Source: JANNRW01 sp031401815 (GTDB taxonomy: Bacteria > Desulfobacterota > Desulfuromonadia > Geobacterales > DSM-12255). Taken from it: a DNA stretch of 9,717 nucleotides. The notes under the pieces were generated by a model. It searched no databases. It saw only the letters and a list, made by a program, of their open reading frames with translations, and was not told where the DNA came from. The stretch lies in contig JANNRW010000272.1 of NCBI GenBank assembly GCA_031401815.1, positions 1-9,717 on the forward strand. The letters are read 5' to 3'. The translations under genes were made by a program, and so were the position numbers. Shown one piece after another: positions 1-5,248 of the stretch (position 1 is the first letter of the stretch; every line of letters begins with the position of its first letter).

Positions 1-1
1 C

Positions 2-226
2 GAAACAGGAGAGCCGGGTCTTGCCGATGCCCTCATTATGCTCCGTATAGCCATAGGAGATATTGTTCCGACAGATGAACAGCTGCGCCGGGGTGACATC
101 GCCCCGCTTGTCAGCATAACCGAACCTGGCGGAGCGATTCGCTGGACTCCGGCACCGGACGGGAAGATCGGTTTGGGAGATGCAGTTGTACTGCTCCGAC
201 GGGTTGTAGATCTGGTAAGCTGGTGA
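2..226 (+). CDS. C-terminal end of a protein with a dockerin-like tail (5' partial)
   Basis: An open frame enters from the left edge (first full codon at 2) and stops at TGA 224-226, giving about 74 residues. They form two similar segments. The first contains GLADALIMLRIAIGD and then RRGDIAPLV; the second contains PDGKIGLGDAVVLLRRVVDL. The Asp-Gly loop followed by a DAVxLLR helix resembles type I dockerin or EF-hand-like repeats, and the D-I-A-P-L-V linker between the segments is typical of C-terminal tails on secreted proteins in Geobacter-like genomes (from memory). The main body of the protein, including any signal peptide or catalytic domain, lies outside the window, so its function cannot be named. 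Such tails usually mediate calcium-dependent protein-protein contact outside the cytoplasm. The internal ATG at 38 is not the true start, because the frame and the first repeat continue upstream of it. Confidence is high for coding and moderate for the dockerin-like assignment. Confidence 0.8.
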   Translation, partial: ETGEPGLADALIMLRIAIGDIVPTDEQLRRGDIAPLVSITEPGGAIRWTPAPDGKIGLGDAVVLLRRVVDLVSW

Positions 227-259
227 AGCTGTTGAGGGGATGAGGCGTTGAAATGTTGA

Positions 260-299
260 GGGGGAGAGGGGCTGAGGGCTCAGGGCTCAGGGTCTGGGG
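260..299 (+). other. Six-tract G-quadruplex motif downstream of the first gene
   Basis: On the + strand, G-runs lie at 260-264, 268-271, 276-278, 283-285, 290-292 and 296-299. The intervening loops are only 3-4 nt (AGA, CTGA, CTCA, CTCA, TCT). This fits the usual G3-N1-7 quadruplex pattern with two spare tracts. It begins 33 nt after the TGA of the upstream gene, so it would lie in that gene's 3' untranslated RNA. Sequence pattern only; folding is an inference. Confidence 0.5.
272..299 (+). repeat. Degenerate heptamer tandem array (CTCAGGG type, four units)
   Basis: Four consecutive 7-mers read CTGAGGG, CTCAGGG, CTCAGGG and TCTGGGG. The two middle units are identical. The array is followed, after 16 bp, by an octamer array of roughly complementary composition at 316-347. 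Confidence 0.6.
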
Positions 300-315
300 T
301 AAGAATGATTTACTA

Positions 316-347
316 CTGACCCTCTGACCCTCCGACCTTCTCACCTT
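316..347 (+). repeat. Degenerate octamer tandem array (CTGACCCT type, four units)
   Basis: Four consecutive 8-mers read CTGACCCT, CTGACCCT, CCGACCTT and CTCACCTT. The first two are identical and the later ones decay. GACCCT at 318-323 is the exact reverse complement of AGGGTC at 289-294, so the two arrays can pair imperfectly across the spacer. There is no U-tract, so I do not call this a terminator. Confidence 0.6.
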
Positions 348-466
348 CCCTCCTCATTAAAATGTAACCTCGTTTTATTTGCTTTTATCCTTTGATTTAA
401 TCTGCTAATGTTCACTTCTATTTTTCCAAATCGCCTGTAAATGAGTTGCAACCGTTTTTTATTTGA

Positions 467-508
467 TTACATGTAACTGGCTGATAATTAGCTTGAATAT
501 CGGTTACA
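467..508. promoter_or_regulatory. Palindrome and TGTAAC inverted repeat, possible operator
   Basis: TTACATGTAA at 467-476 is a perfect 10-bp palindrome. Its right half extends to TGTAAC (472-477), which recurs inverted as GTTACA at 503-508; another direct TGTAAC lies at 363-368. Repeated half-sites in an AT-rich leader fit a transcription factor binding region, but no specific regulator is recognised and the kinase start is more than 200 bp downstream. Confidence 0.25.
478..493 (+). promoter_or_regulatory. Weak sigma-54-like promoter candidate
   Basis: TGG at 478-480 and GC at 491-492 have the ten-base spacing between the invariant GG and GC of -24/-12 promoters. The surrounding bases match TGGCAC-N5-TTGC with three mismatches (TGGCTG and TAGC). 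It sits inside the palindromic region. A match this loose can occur by chance, and it would imply a leader of about 220 nt. Confidence 0.2.
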
Positions 509-629
509 GCTGGATTGAGGCATCCTGCTGCTCCCCGGCCACACTCTCAACAAATCATGTTTCAAATTACGATCCTTAAATGGGTCAACTGGTCAGAGTA
601 TTCATCAAACCTAATTTTATCCCCGTAAT

Positions 630-656
630 ATACCCGGACTGGGGTATGTCGCGACA
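630..656 (+). promoter_or_regulatory. Hairpin plus abutting palindrome in the kinase leader
   Basis: ATACCC (630-635) and GGGTAT (642-647) form a perfect 6-bp stem with a 6-nt loop. The last base of this stem starts the 10-bp palindrome TGTCGCGACA (647-656). The position, 70-100 bp before the kinase start, would suit an operator or a leader RNA structure. The function is unknown. Confidence 0.3.
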
Positions 657-690
657 CCTCGACATCTGGTAGATTCGCCGGGTAAACAGG

Positions 691-714
691 GGTAGAGGTA
701 AAGGTAAAGGTAAA
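691..714 (+). repeat. Hexamer tandem array GGTAAA running into the ribosome binding site
   Basis: Four consecutive hexamers (GGTAGA followed by three GGTAAA) are directly joined to GAGGA at 715-719, the kinase Shine-Dalgarno sequence. A further GGTAAA lies at 681-686. The array is purine-rich and adjoins the site that sets translation, so copy-number change could alter ribosome loading. See the separate finding. Confidence 0.7.
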
Positions 715-727
715 GAGGAACCAGTTG

Positions 728-1894
728 ATGGAGTTGACAGAAGAGAAGAAATCAAGGCAACTGGACACACTGCTGGGGATGGCGGCACTCATCAACTCCA
801 CGTTGAACCCGCACGAGATCCGCACACGAGCCATCGGGTCGGCCATGAGTCTGGTTGATGCAGAGGCAGCGAGCCTTCTTCTCATAGATGAAGAGCAGTG
901 GGAGCTCTTCTTCGAAGTCGCGCTTGGTTCAAACAGTGAAAGCATTCGGGCTATCCGTCTGAAAAAAGGGGAAGGGATTGCCGGCTGGGTGGCAGAACAT
1001 GGTGCAGGGCAACTTGTAAGCAATCCGCAGAGCGACCCCCGGTTCTTTTCACAGATCGATCAACAGTTCGGCTTCAATACTCGCGACCTGATCTGTGTGC
1101 CAGTCAGAAGCAAAGAGAAGATCATCGGAGTCCTGGAAGCAATCAACCGGAAAAACGGGCGGTTCGAACAAGATGACATGGAACTCCTGACCTCTCTAGC
1201 CAACCATGTGGCAATTGCTCTGGAAAATGCTTTTCTCCATGAACGGAATCTCAACCATCTGACAGAAATGATGGGGAAAGAGAGGCGTCACCAGAGAGAA
1301 AAGGATCTTCTTCTGAAGGATCTTCACGACGGCATCGGAGGAATAACCGCCAACATCAATATTCTCTCCGAGCTTGCGAGAAAAGGTGAAAGTCTATCTG
1401 AAATGAGAAACGCACTCGGAGTTATTGCGGATCTCTCCAGGGAGGGTGTGACGGAAGTCAGGAACTTCATGAACGGACTGGAGAATGAGGGGGCAACCTG
1501 GAACGATCTTTCCGCCGAGATGAGACGCCACGGCAGCACTCTGACAGAGCCCCACAAAATTAATTTCTCTATCTCTACAGATGTTTCAGATGGGGATGAA
1601 AAACCGGGAGTCTTCTTCTACCTGATGCTCTTCAGAATCTACAAGGAAGCTTTGACAAACGTTATCAAACACTCCTGTGCAAAGAACGTCGAGGTCGTTT
1701 TTGCCTCCGCAAACAGCGGAATCACCCTCAGCATAAGCGATGACGGCATAGGGCTAAAGGAGGAGGCTGTTCCGGGGCGAGGGATTGCCAATATGAAGGC
1801 ACGCGCAATCGAGATCGGCGGGCACCTTACTGTTGCATCAGGATCAGGAACATCAGTCCGGTTCGAGATGCCCGGGGCTTCGCCGACCTCTTAG
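728..1894 (+). CDS. Soluble GAF-domain sensor histidine kinase (NarL/DesK-type HisKA_3)
   Basis: This 388-residue protein probably autophosphorylates on a histidine and passes phosphate to a NarL-type response regulator, most likely the one at 2340-2963. An N-terminal GAF domain (about residues 15-170) shows the family hallmarks KGEGIAGWVAEHG, DPRF, CVPV and GVLEAINRKNGRF. The HisKA_3 dimerisation and phosphoacceptor segment contains DLHDGIGG with His200. The HATPase_c domain has the N-box EALTNVIKH (Glu307, Asn311), DDGIGL (Asp339, Gly340, Gly342) and GRGIANM (350-356). There is no signal peptide or membrane segment, so it should sense a cytoplasmic cue through GAF; the ligand is unknown. 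I chose ATG 728, nine bases after AGAGG (714-718); the TTG at 725 would leave a shorter spacer. The gene is separated from the regulator by a 445-bp repeat-bearing gap, so co-transcription is uncertain. Confidence 0.93.
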   Translation: MELTEEKKSRQLDTLLGMAALINSTLNPHEIRTRAIGSAMSLVDAEAASLLLIDEEQWELFFEVALGSNSESIRAIRLKKGEGIAGWVAEHGAGQLVSNPQSDPRFFSQIDQQFGFNTRDLICVPVRSKEKIIGVLEAINRKNGRFEQDDMELLTSLANHVAIALENAFLHERNLNHLTEMMGKERRHQREKDLLLKDLHDGIGGITANINILSELARKGESLSEMRNALGVIADLSREGVTEVRNFMNGLENEGATWNDLSAEMRRHGSTLTEPHKINFSISTDVSDGDEKPGVFFYLMLFRIYKEALTNVIKHSCAKNVEVVFASANSGITLSISDDGIGLKEEAVPGRGIANMKARAIEIGGHLTVASGSGTSVRFEMPGASPTS

Positions 1895-2339
1895 CTACAC
1901 GTCAAAATCCTTTTTTACAGGGATACACGGGATCAAGGCGGATAAAGTCAATAGCTCTTTGGAGTTAAACAAGAAAATTTTTCATGGTTTCATCCAACAG
2001 TGTCCGGTTAGGTTTATGCAGTTGCCTTAAAAGTCCCCCCGCCCCTTGCGGGAGGGGGTTAGGGGGTGGGGGAAACTGGCATGGAACTGTGTCATTCCCT
2101 TCAAAAATATGCCGTTCAATTGAGAAATAACAATGCTTTGGAACAACGAAGTAATCGAAAAAAATGAGGGAGTGTTAGAGGTTATCAGGCTTCTGAGCTT
2201 ACTGTGACTTCCCCCACCCCCTGACACCCTCCCGCCAGGGGAGGGGGGAAAGACTTTTTCCGTGTTCAATTAAGGTTTTATCTTCGGGCTTGTTCGTATC
2301 TGGTGAAAGCGACAGAGAAATTGGAGGATAAACAGACTT
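1895..2339. other. Repeat-bearing gap between kinase and regulator genes
   Basis: There is no credible gene here. The first part has GGAT at 1921, 1930 and 1940 in a run that resembles dispersed intergenic repeats of Geobacter-like genomes (recollection only). The middle is the inverted-arm element at 2034-2249. The end carries the regulator's ribosome binding site, GGAGG at 2323-2327, twelve bases before the ATG, a rather long spacer. Gaps of this size inside a kinase/regulator pair are uncommon and suggest a later insertion. Confidence 0.6.
2034..2249. repeat. 216-bp element with 40-bp inverted G/C-rich arms (MITE-like)
   Basis: The left arm 2034-2073 and right arm 2210-2249 are reverse complements at 36 of 40 positions by my hand alignment, enclosing 136 bp of ordinary AT-richer sequence. 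The left arm contains a small foldback (CCCGC 2038-2042, GCGGG 2048-2052). It also has a strong G-quadruplex pattern on the + strand: G-runs 2050-2052, 2054-2058, 2062-2066 and 2068-2072, with loops of 1, 3 and 1 nt. The right arm has the equivalent on the minus strand, with loops of 1, 5 and 1. No transposase is present and no target-site duplication is obvious. It resembles the C-rich interspersed repeats common in intergenic DNA of many bacteria, here in an inverted pair. Confidence 0.75.
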
Positions 2340-2963
2340 ATGCAGCTCGTCATAGTCGAAGATAATCGTCTCCTCCTCGAAAACCTGAGACTCCTTTTGA
2401 ACGGCGAAGAGGGGGTCAATGTGACCGGCGCATTCGGATCTGCTGAAGAGGCGCTTGCAGAGCTTGCAGAGTGTGCTCCTGACGTCATGCTTGTCGATCT
2501 TGACCTTCCCGGCATCTCGGGCATAGAACTGACCCGGCGGGTAAAAGGGTTGTTCCCGGATATCGACATAATGGCATACACCATCTTTGAAGATCGTGAA
2601 ACCGTCTTCTCCGCCATCAAGGCAGGAGCATCCGGCTATATTCTCAAAGGGAGCAGTCCAAGGGAGCTGATCGAATCACTGAACAGCCTTTACCAGGGGG
2701 GTGCCCCCATGAGCCCCAAGATCGCCCGTAAGGTAATCCGGGAATTCCAGGATGAGCCGGTCAGCGAAAACACCCTCCTGAGTCACAGGGAGAAAGAGAT
2801 AGTCAGAGGGATAGAGCAGGGGCTCACTTACAAGAACATAGCTGAAAAGTTCCATATCAGTCCGCATACCGTCCATACCCATATAAAGAATATTTATGAA
2901 AAGCTTCAGGCAAAAGATCGTCAGGAGGCAATCAGCAAGGCCAGACGCAAAGGTTTGATCTGA
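2340..2963 (+). CDS. NarL/FixJ-family response regulator (REC + LuxR HTH)
   Basis: This 207-residue DNA-binding regulator is probably phosphorylated by the upstream GAF kinase. The receiver domain (1 to about 120) has the acidic pair Glu7-Asp8, phosphoacceptor Asp53 in VDLDLPG, Thr81 at the switch position and Lys103 in GYILKGSSP. After a short linker, the LuxR/GerE helix-turn-helix (about 145-206) starts at LSHREKEIVRGIEQGLT and contains the recognition helix region ISPHTVHTHIKNIYEKL. All key residues are present, so it should be active. The start is ATG 2340, with GGAGG at 2323-2327. Stop TGA 2961-2963 lies 23 bp before the next ATG, so the downstream CBS/DUF294 gene is probably co-transcribed. 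Targets cannot be read from the sequence; the flanking exported-protein genes and its own operon are candidates. Confidence 0.95.
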   Translation: MQLVIVEDNRLLLENLRLLLNGEEGVNVTGAFGSAEEALAELAECAPDVMLVDLDLPGISGIELTRRVKGLFPDIDIMAYTIFEDRETVFSAIKAGASGYILKGSSPRELIESLNSLYQGGAPMSPKIARKVIREFQDEPVSENTLLSHREKEIVRGIEQGLTYKNIAEKFHISPHTVHTHIKNIYEKLQAKDRQEAISKARRKGLI

Positions 2964-2986
2964 AATTCAATTGAAAGGAGAGACAG

Positions 2987-4882
2987 ATGAAAAACCAGGA
3001 AATCGCAGACTTTATCAAGGAAGTTAGACGCCGCCAGCCTTTTGACCGTATTGCTGAAGAGCATCTGCGCTGGCTGGCAGACAGAATGGAACAGGTAACC
3101 TTCCCGGACGGAGCAGTTATTCTCAGCCCCGGAGCAATGTGCGAAGAGCTCTATTTCATACATTCAGGCACGGTGCAGCTTGAAGCGTTAGGGAGCACTC
3201 TTGAGAGCCTGAAGCTTCTGGCGGAACTGATGGAGGGGGAGAGTTTTCCGCTGGAAGCACTCGAAGAGGAGCGACCCGTATTTTCGATCTTCAGAGCCAA
3301 TGGTGAAACAGTCTGCTATAAGCTCGGCAAAGCTGATTTCAATGATTTCAAACAGATGAGTACGGTATTTTCAGAGTTTTGCAAATACCGCTCACAAAGC
3401 TTTCTCGAACAGTCCCGCCGGGTCTACAGACTCCATTTCTCTCACCAGAGCGAAGAGCAGCAGAGACTGAGTAACCCGCTGGTCATCCTGATGCGTCCGG
3501 ATCCACCTACTGCAAACCCTGGCGATTCTGTCCGGAAAGTCGTCACTATGATGTTCGACCGGGATGCGGATGCTGCCGTGATTATCGATGAAGAGCGCCG
3601 GATACTGGGGATATTCACCATGCGTGACCTGCTGCGCAAGGTAGTAGTTCCATGCGGCGATCTGGACGTGGCGATTGAAAACGTCATGACCCCCTCACCC
3701 CGAACACTGCCGGTCTCTGCGCTGGGGTATGAAGCTGCCCTGGTCATGGCTGAAGAAGGGTTCCATCACCTTATTCTGGAAGATGGAGGGAAACTGGCCG
3801 GCATGGTTTCCGAGCAGGATCTCTTCAACCTTCAACGGGTATCTCTCACCCAGATCAGCAACCAGATCCGGACAGCCGACACACTTGAGTGGCTCAAACA
3901 ATGCCATCGCGATATCCATCTGTTGTCAGAAAACATGCTGATACAGGGGGTCACGGCTGACCAGATCACCCAGATTATCTCCTCCTTAAATGACCAGATT
4001 GTCTGCCGGATAATCGATCTGGAGTTGAAAGATATTGACCTGAGTGAATTTCAAATCTGCTGGATCGCATTCGGCAGTGAAGGGCGTTTTGAGCAGACCC
4101 TGACCACGGATCAGGACAACGGCATCATTTTCGTGACACCCGAAGGTATAACAGCGGATCAGGTCAGAGAGCGGATCTTACCGCTGGCCCGGAATGTGAA
4201 CAAGGCTCTTGATTTTGTCGGCTTCCCCCTGTGCAAGGGGAATATCATGGCAGGTAATCCGGACTGCTGTCTCAGTTTCAGCGAATGGCAGAGCCGTTTC
4301 AAGAAATGGATCAACGTACCGACTCCGGAGGCGCTGTTGAACGCCTCAATCTTTTTCGATTTCCGCCATCTCAGCGGATCGTCAGAGATCTCCGACCGGC
4401 TCAGAATCTGGCTGGCAGGTGCCTGCAAGGGGCAGAACCGCTTTCTCGGCCTGTTGATGGAAAACGCTCTCCAGCGTACCCCCCCAATCGGGTTTTTCCG
4501 TGACTTTGTAGTCGAAAGCCATGAGGACTGCCAAAACTCCATAGACCTCAAAACCTGCGGAGTAGGTCTGTTTGTCGATGCAGCCCGGATTTATGCCCTG
4601 TCAAACGGAGTCACGCGAGGCAACACCAAACAGCGGCTGATAGCGGTGGGTGACCTGCGCAAATGGCCGCAAAGCGAAGTAAATGCCTGGGCTGATTCGT
4701 TCTCCTTCCTCCAGTCACTCCGGATCAGGCAGCAGTATGAACTCCAGCGTACCGGCGGCAAGGTTCATAACCGGGTAAACCCTTATGAACTGAACAATCT
4801 GGACAGGAAGTTTTTTCTCGAATCTCTTCGCCAGGCTGGCAAACTGCAGAAAAATCTGCAGGGAGATTTCGGCGTAATATGA
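2987..4882 (+). CDS. cNMP-binding-like / CBS pair / DUF294 nucleotidyltransferase-like signalling protein
   Basis: This is a 631-residue cytoplasmic protein with a four-part layout. Residues about 19-140 resemble a cyclic-nucleotide-binding fold (FPDGAVILSPG, ELYFIHSGTVQL), but the phosphate-binding cassette is degenerate. Residues about 163-222 and 224-285 are a CBS pair (GIFTMRDLL, ENVMTPSPRTLP, GMVSEQDL), which usually binds adenosine nucleotides. A helical linker follows. Residues about 355-450 are a DUF294 nucleotidyltransferase related to the GlnD head domain, with the core G363-S-x-G-R and E369, then D375-Q-D377-N, matching the metal-binding acidic pair. The rest (about 480-625) fits the DUF294 C-terminal region. 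Start ATG 2987 follows AAGGAG (2975-2980) at six bases. It sits 23 bp after the regulator gene, so it is likely part of that operon. By homology it may transfer a nucleotide to a protein target in response to adenylate or cyclic-nucleotide signals; the substrate is unknown. Confidence 0.92.
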   Translation: MKNQEIADFIKEVRRRQPFDRIAEEHLRWLADRMEQVTFPDGAVILSPGAMCEELYFIHSGTVQLEALGSTLESLKLLAELMEGESFPLEALEEERPVFSIFRANGETVCYKLGKADFNDFKQMSTVFSEFCKYRSQSFLEQSRRVYRLHFSHQSEEQQRLSNPLVILMRPDPPTANPGDSVRKVVTMMFDRDADAAVIIDEERRILGIFTMRDLLRKVVVPCGDLDVAIENVMTPSPRTLPVSALGYEAALVMAEEGFHHLILEDGGKLAGMVSEQDLFNLQRVSLTQISNQIRTADTLEWLKQCHRDIHLLSENMLIQGVTADQITQIISSLNDQIVCRIIDLELKDIDLSEFQICWIAFGSEGRFEQTLTTDQDNGIIFVTPEGITADQVRERILPLARNVNKALDFVGFPLCKGNIMAGNPDCCLSFSEWQSRFKKWINVPTPEALLNASIFFDFRHLSGSSEISDRLRIWLAGACKGQNRFLGLLMENALQRTPPIGFFRDFVVESHEDCQNSIDLKTCGVGLFVDAARIYALSNGVTRGNTKQRLIAVGDLRKWPQSEVNAWADSFSFLQSLRIRQQYELQRTGGKVHNRVNPYELNNLDRKFFLESLRQAGKLQKNLQGDFGVI

Positions 4883-4932
4883 TATGAGAATGAAACTACT
4901 CAGGTCATAAAAACATAAATTCCAAATCAGTT

Positions 4933-5040
4933 TCGCACGGAGGCACAGAGGCACAGAGAAAAGCGTTAAACCTATTTATGGTTTTTAAGCTAAAGATTCC
5001 TTGGGTTTGATTTTCCCCGTGTCTCCGTGCCTCAGTGAGA
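4933..5040. repeat. MITE-like palindromic unit, copy 1 (degenerate ends)
   Basis: This 108-bp unit starts TCGCACGGAGGCAC and ends GTGCCTCAGTGAGA. It matches copy 2 at 104 of 108 positions, differing at 4935, 4961, 5034 and 5038. Three of the four differences fall in the terminal inverted repeats, so the ends of this copy pair less well. Inside lies a small hairpin, AAACC (4968-4972) with GGTTT (4980-4984). Confidence 0.85.
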
Positions 5041-5061
5041 GAACAGGTTTAAAAAGCATTA

Positions 5062-5169
5062 TCACACGGAGGCACAGAGGCACAGAGAACAGCGTTAAAC
5101 CTATTTATGGTTTTTAAGCTAAAGATTCCTTGGGTTTGATTTTCCCCGTGTCTCCGTGCCTCCGTGTGA
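5062..5169. repeat. MITE-like palindromic unit, copy 2 (perfect 14-bp ends)
   Basis: TCACACGGAGGCAC at 5062-5075 and GTGCCTCCGTGTGA at 5156-5169 are exact reverse complements. The similarity continues inward for another 14 bp at 10 of 14 positions, giving imperfect 28-bp terminal inverted repeats. The internal hairpin AAACC/GGTTT is at 5097-5113. The two copies are spaced by 21 bp with a period of 129 bp. The unit is non-coding and lacks a transposase, as expected of a miniature inverted-repeat element or a large REP-type palindrome. Confidence 0.85.
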
Positions 5170-5248
5170 GTTTCCTTGATTCGTTTTTGATCTGTACAGT
5201 TATCAATTTTATTTATCCATCTTTTTACCTCTTCAGTGGAGACTCACA

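Larger units (their letters stand above)
227..727. other. Non-coding region between the dockerin-tail gene and the kinase gene
   Basis: About 500 bp with no credible gene. From left to right it holds a G-rich, repeat-laden stretch just after the upstream stop (about 237-350), an AT-rich stretch (about 355-510) with palindromes, a short hairpin and palindrome (630-656), and a purine-rich hexamer array leading into the kinase ribosome binding site (691-719). Open frames on the minus strand here overlap the kinase gene antisense, have low-complexity Ser/Arg/Pro-rich translations and match no family I recognise. I could not identify a convincing sigma-70 promoter or an intrinsic terminator with a U-tract. 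Confidence 0.6.
4883..5248. other. Intergenic region with tandem palindromic elements
   Basis: There is no gene in these 366 bp. About 220 bp is taken up by two directly repeated 108-bp units. The last 80 bp before the next gene are AT-rich and should hold its promoter, but no -35/-10 pair is convincing. Positions 5237-5241 (TGGAG) are the probable ribosome binding site for ATG 5249, at seven bases. I saw no U-tract terminator after the CBS/DUF294 gene apart from the palindromic units themselves. No cyclic-di-GMP (GEMM) riboswitch motif was found. Confidence 0.65.

Noticed and set aside
562..1023. A 153-codon minus-strand open frame overlapping the kinase start
   Set aside because: It runs antisense to the clearly coding GAF domain, its product is low-complexity and matches no family I know, and the + strand gene has a good ribosome binding site and all kinase motifs.
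1900..1925. Terminator after the kinase gene around the T-run 1911-1916
   Set aside because: The only pairing is a short ATCC/GGAT match around the T-run, not a GC-rich stem followed by U residues.
2027..2269. An 80-codon minus-strand open frame in the kinase/regulator gap
   Set aside because: Both ends of its translation are made by the C/G-rich inverted arms (Pro/Gly-rich text). This is the kind of spurious protein such repeats produce.
4933..5169. Possible CRISPR array or tandem RNA genes
   Set aside because: There are only two units, each 108 bp with palindromic ends and a 21-bp spacer. Repeat length and number do not fit CRISPR, and no cas genes are present.
5176..5215. Sigma-70 promoter built from TTGATT or TTGATC with an AT-rich -10
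   Set aside because: The possible -10 hexamers match the consensus poorly or at wrong spacing, so I do not list it as a feature although a promoter probably lies near here.
4883..5248. Cyclic-di-GMP (GEMM) riboswitch upstream of the giant surface gene
   Set aside because: Such riboswitches are common before surface genes in Geobacter-like genomes, but the conserved GGGCAAACC-type core and tetraloop receptor pattern are not present in this leader.
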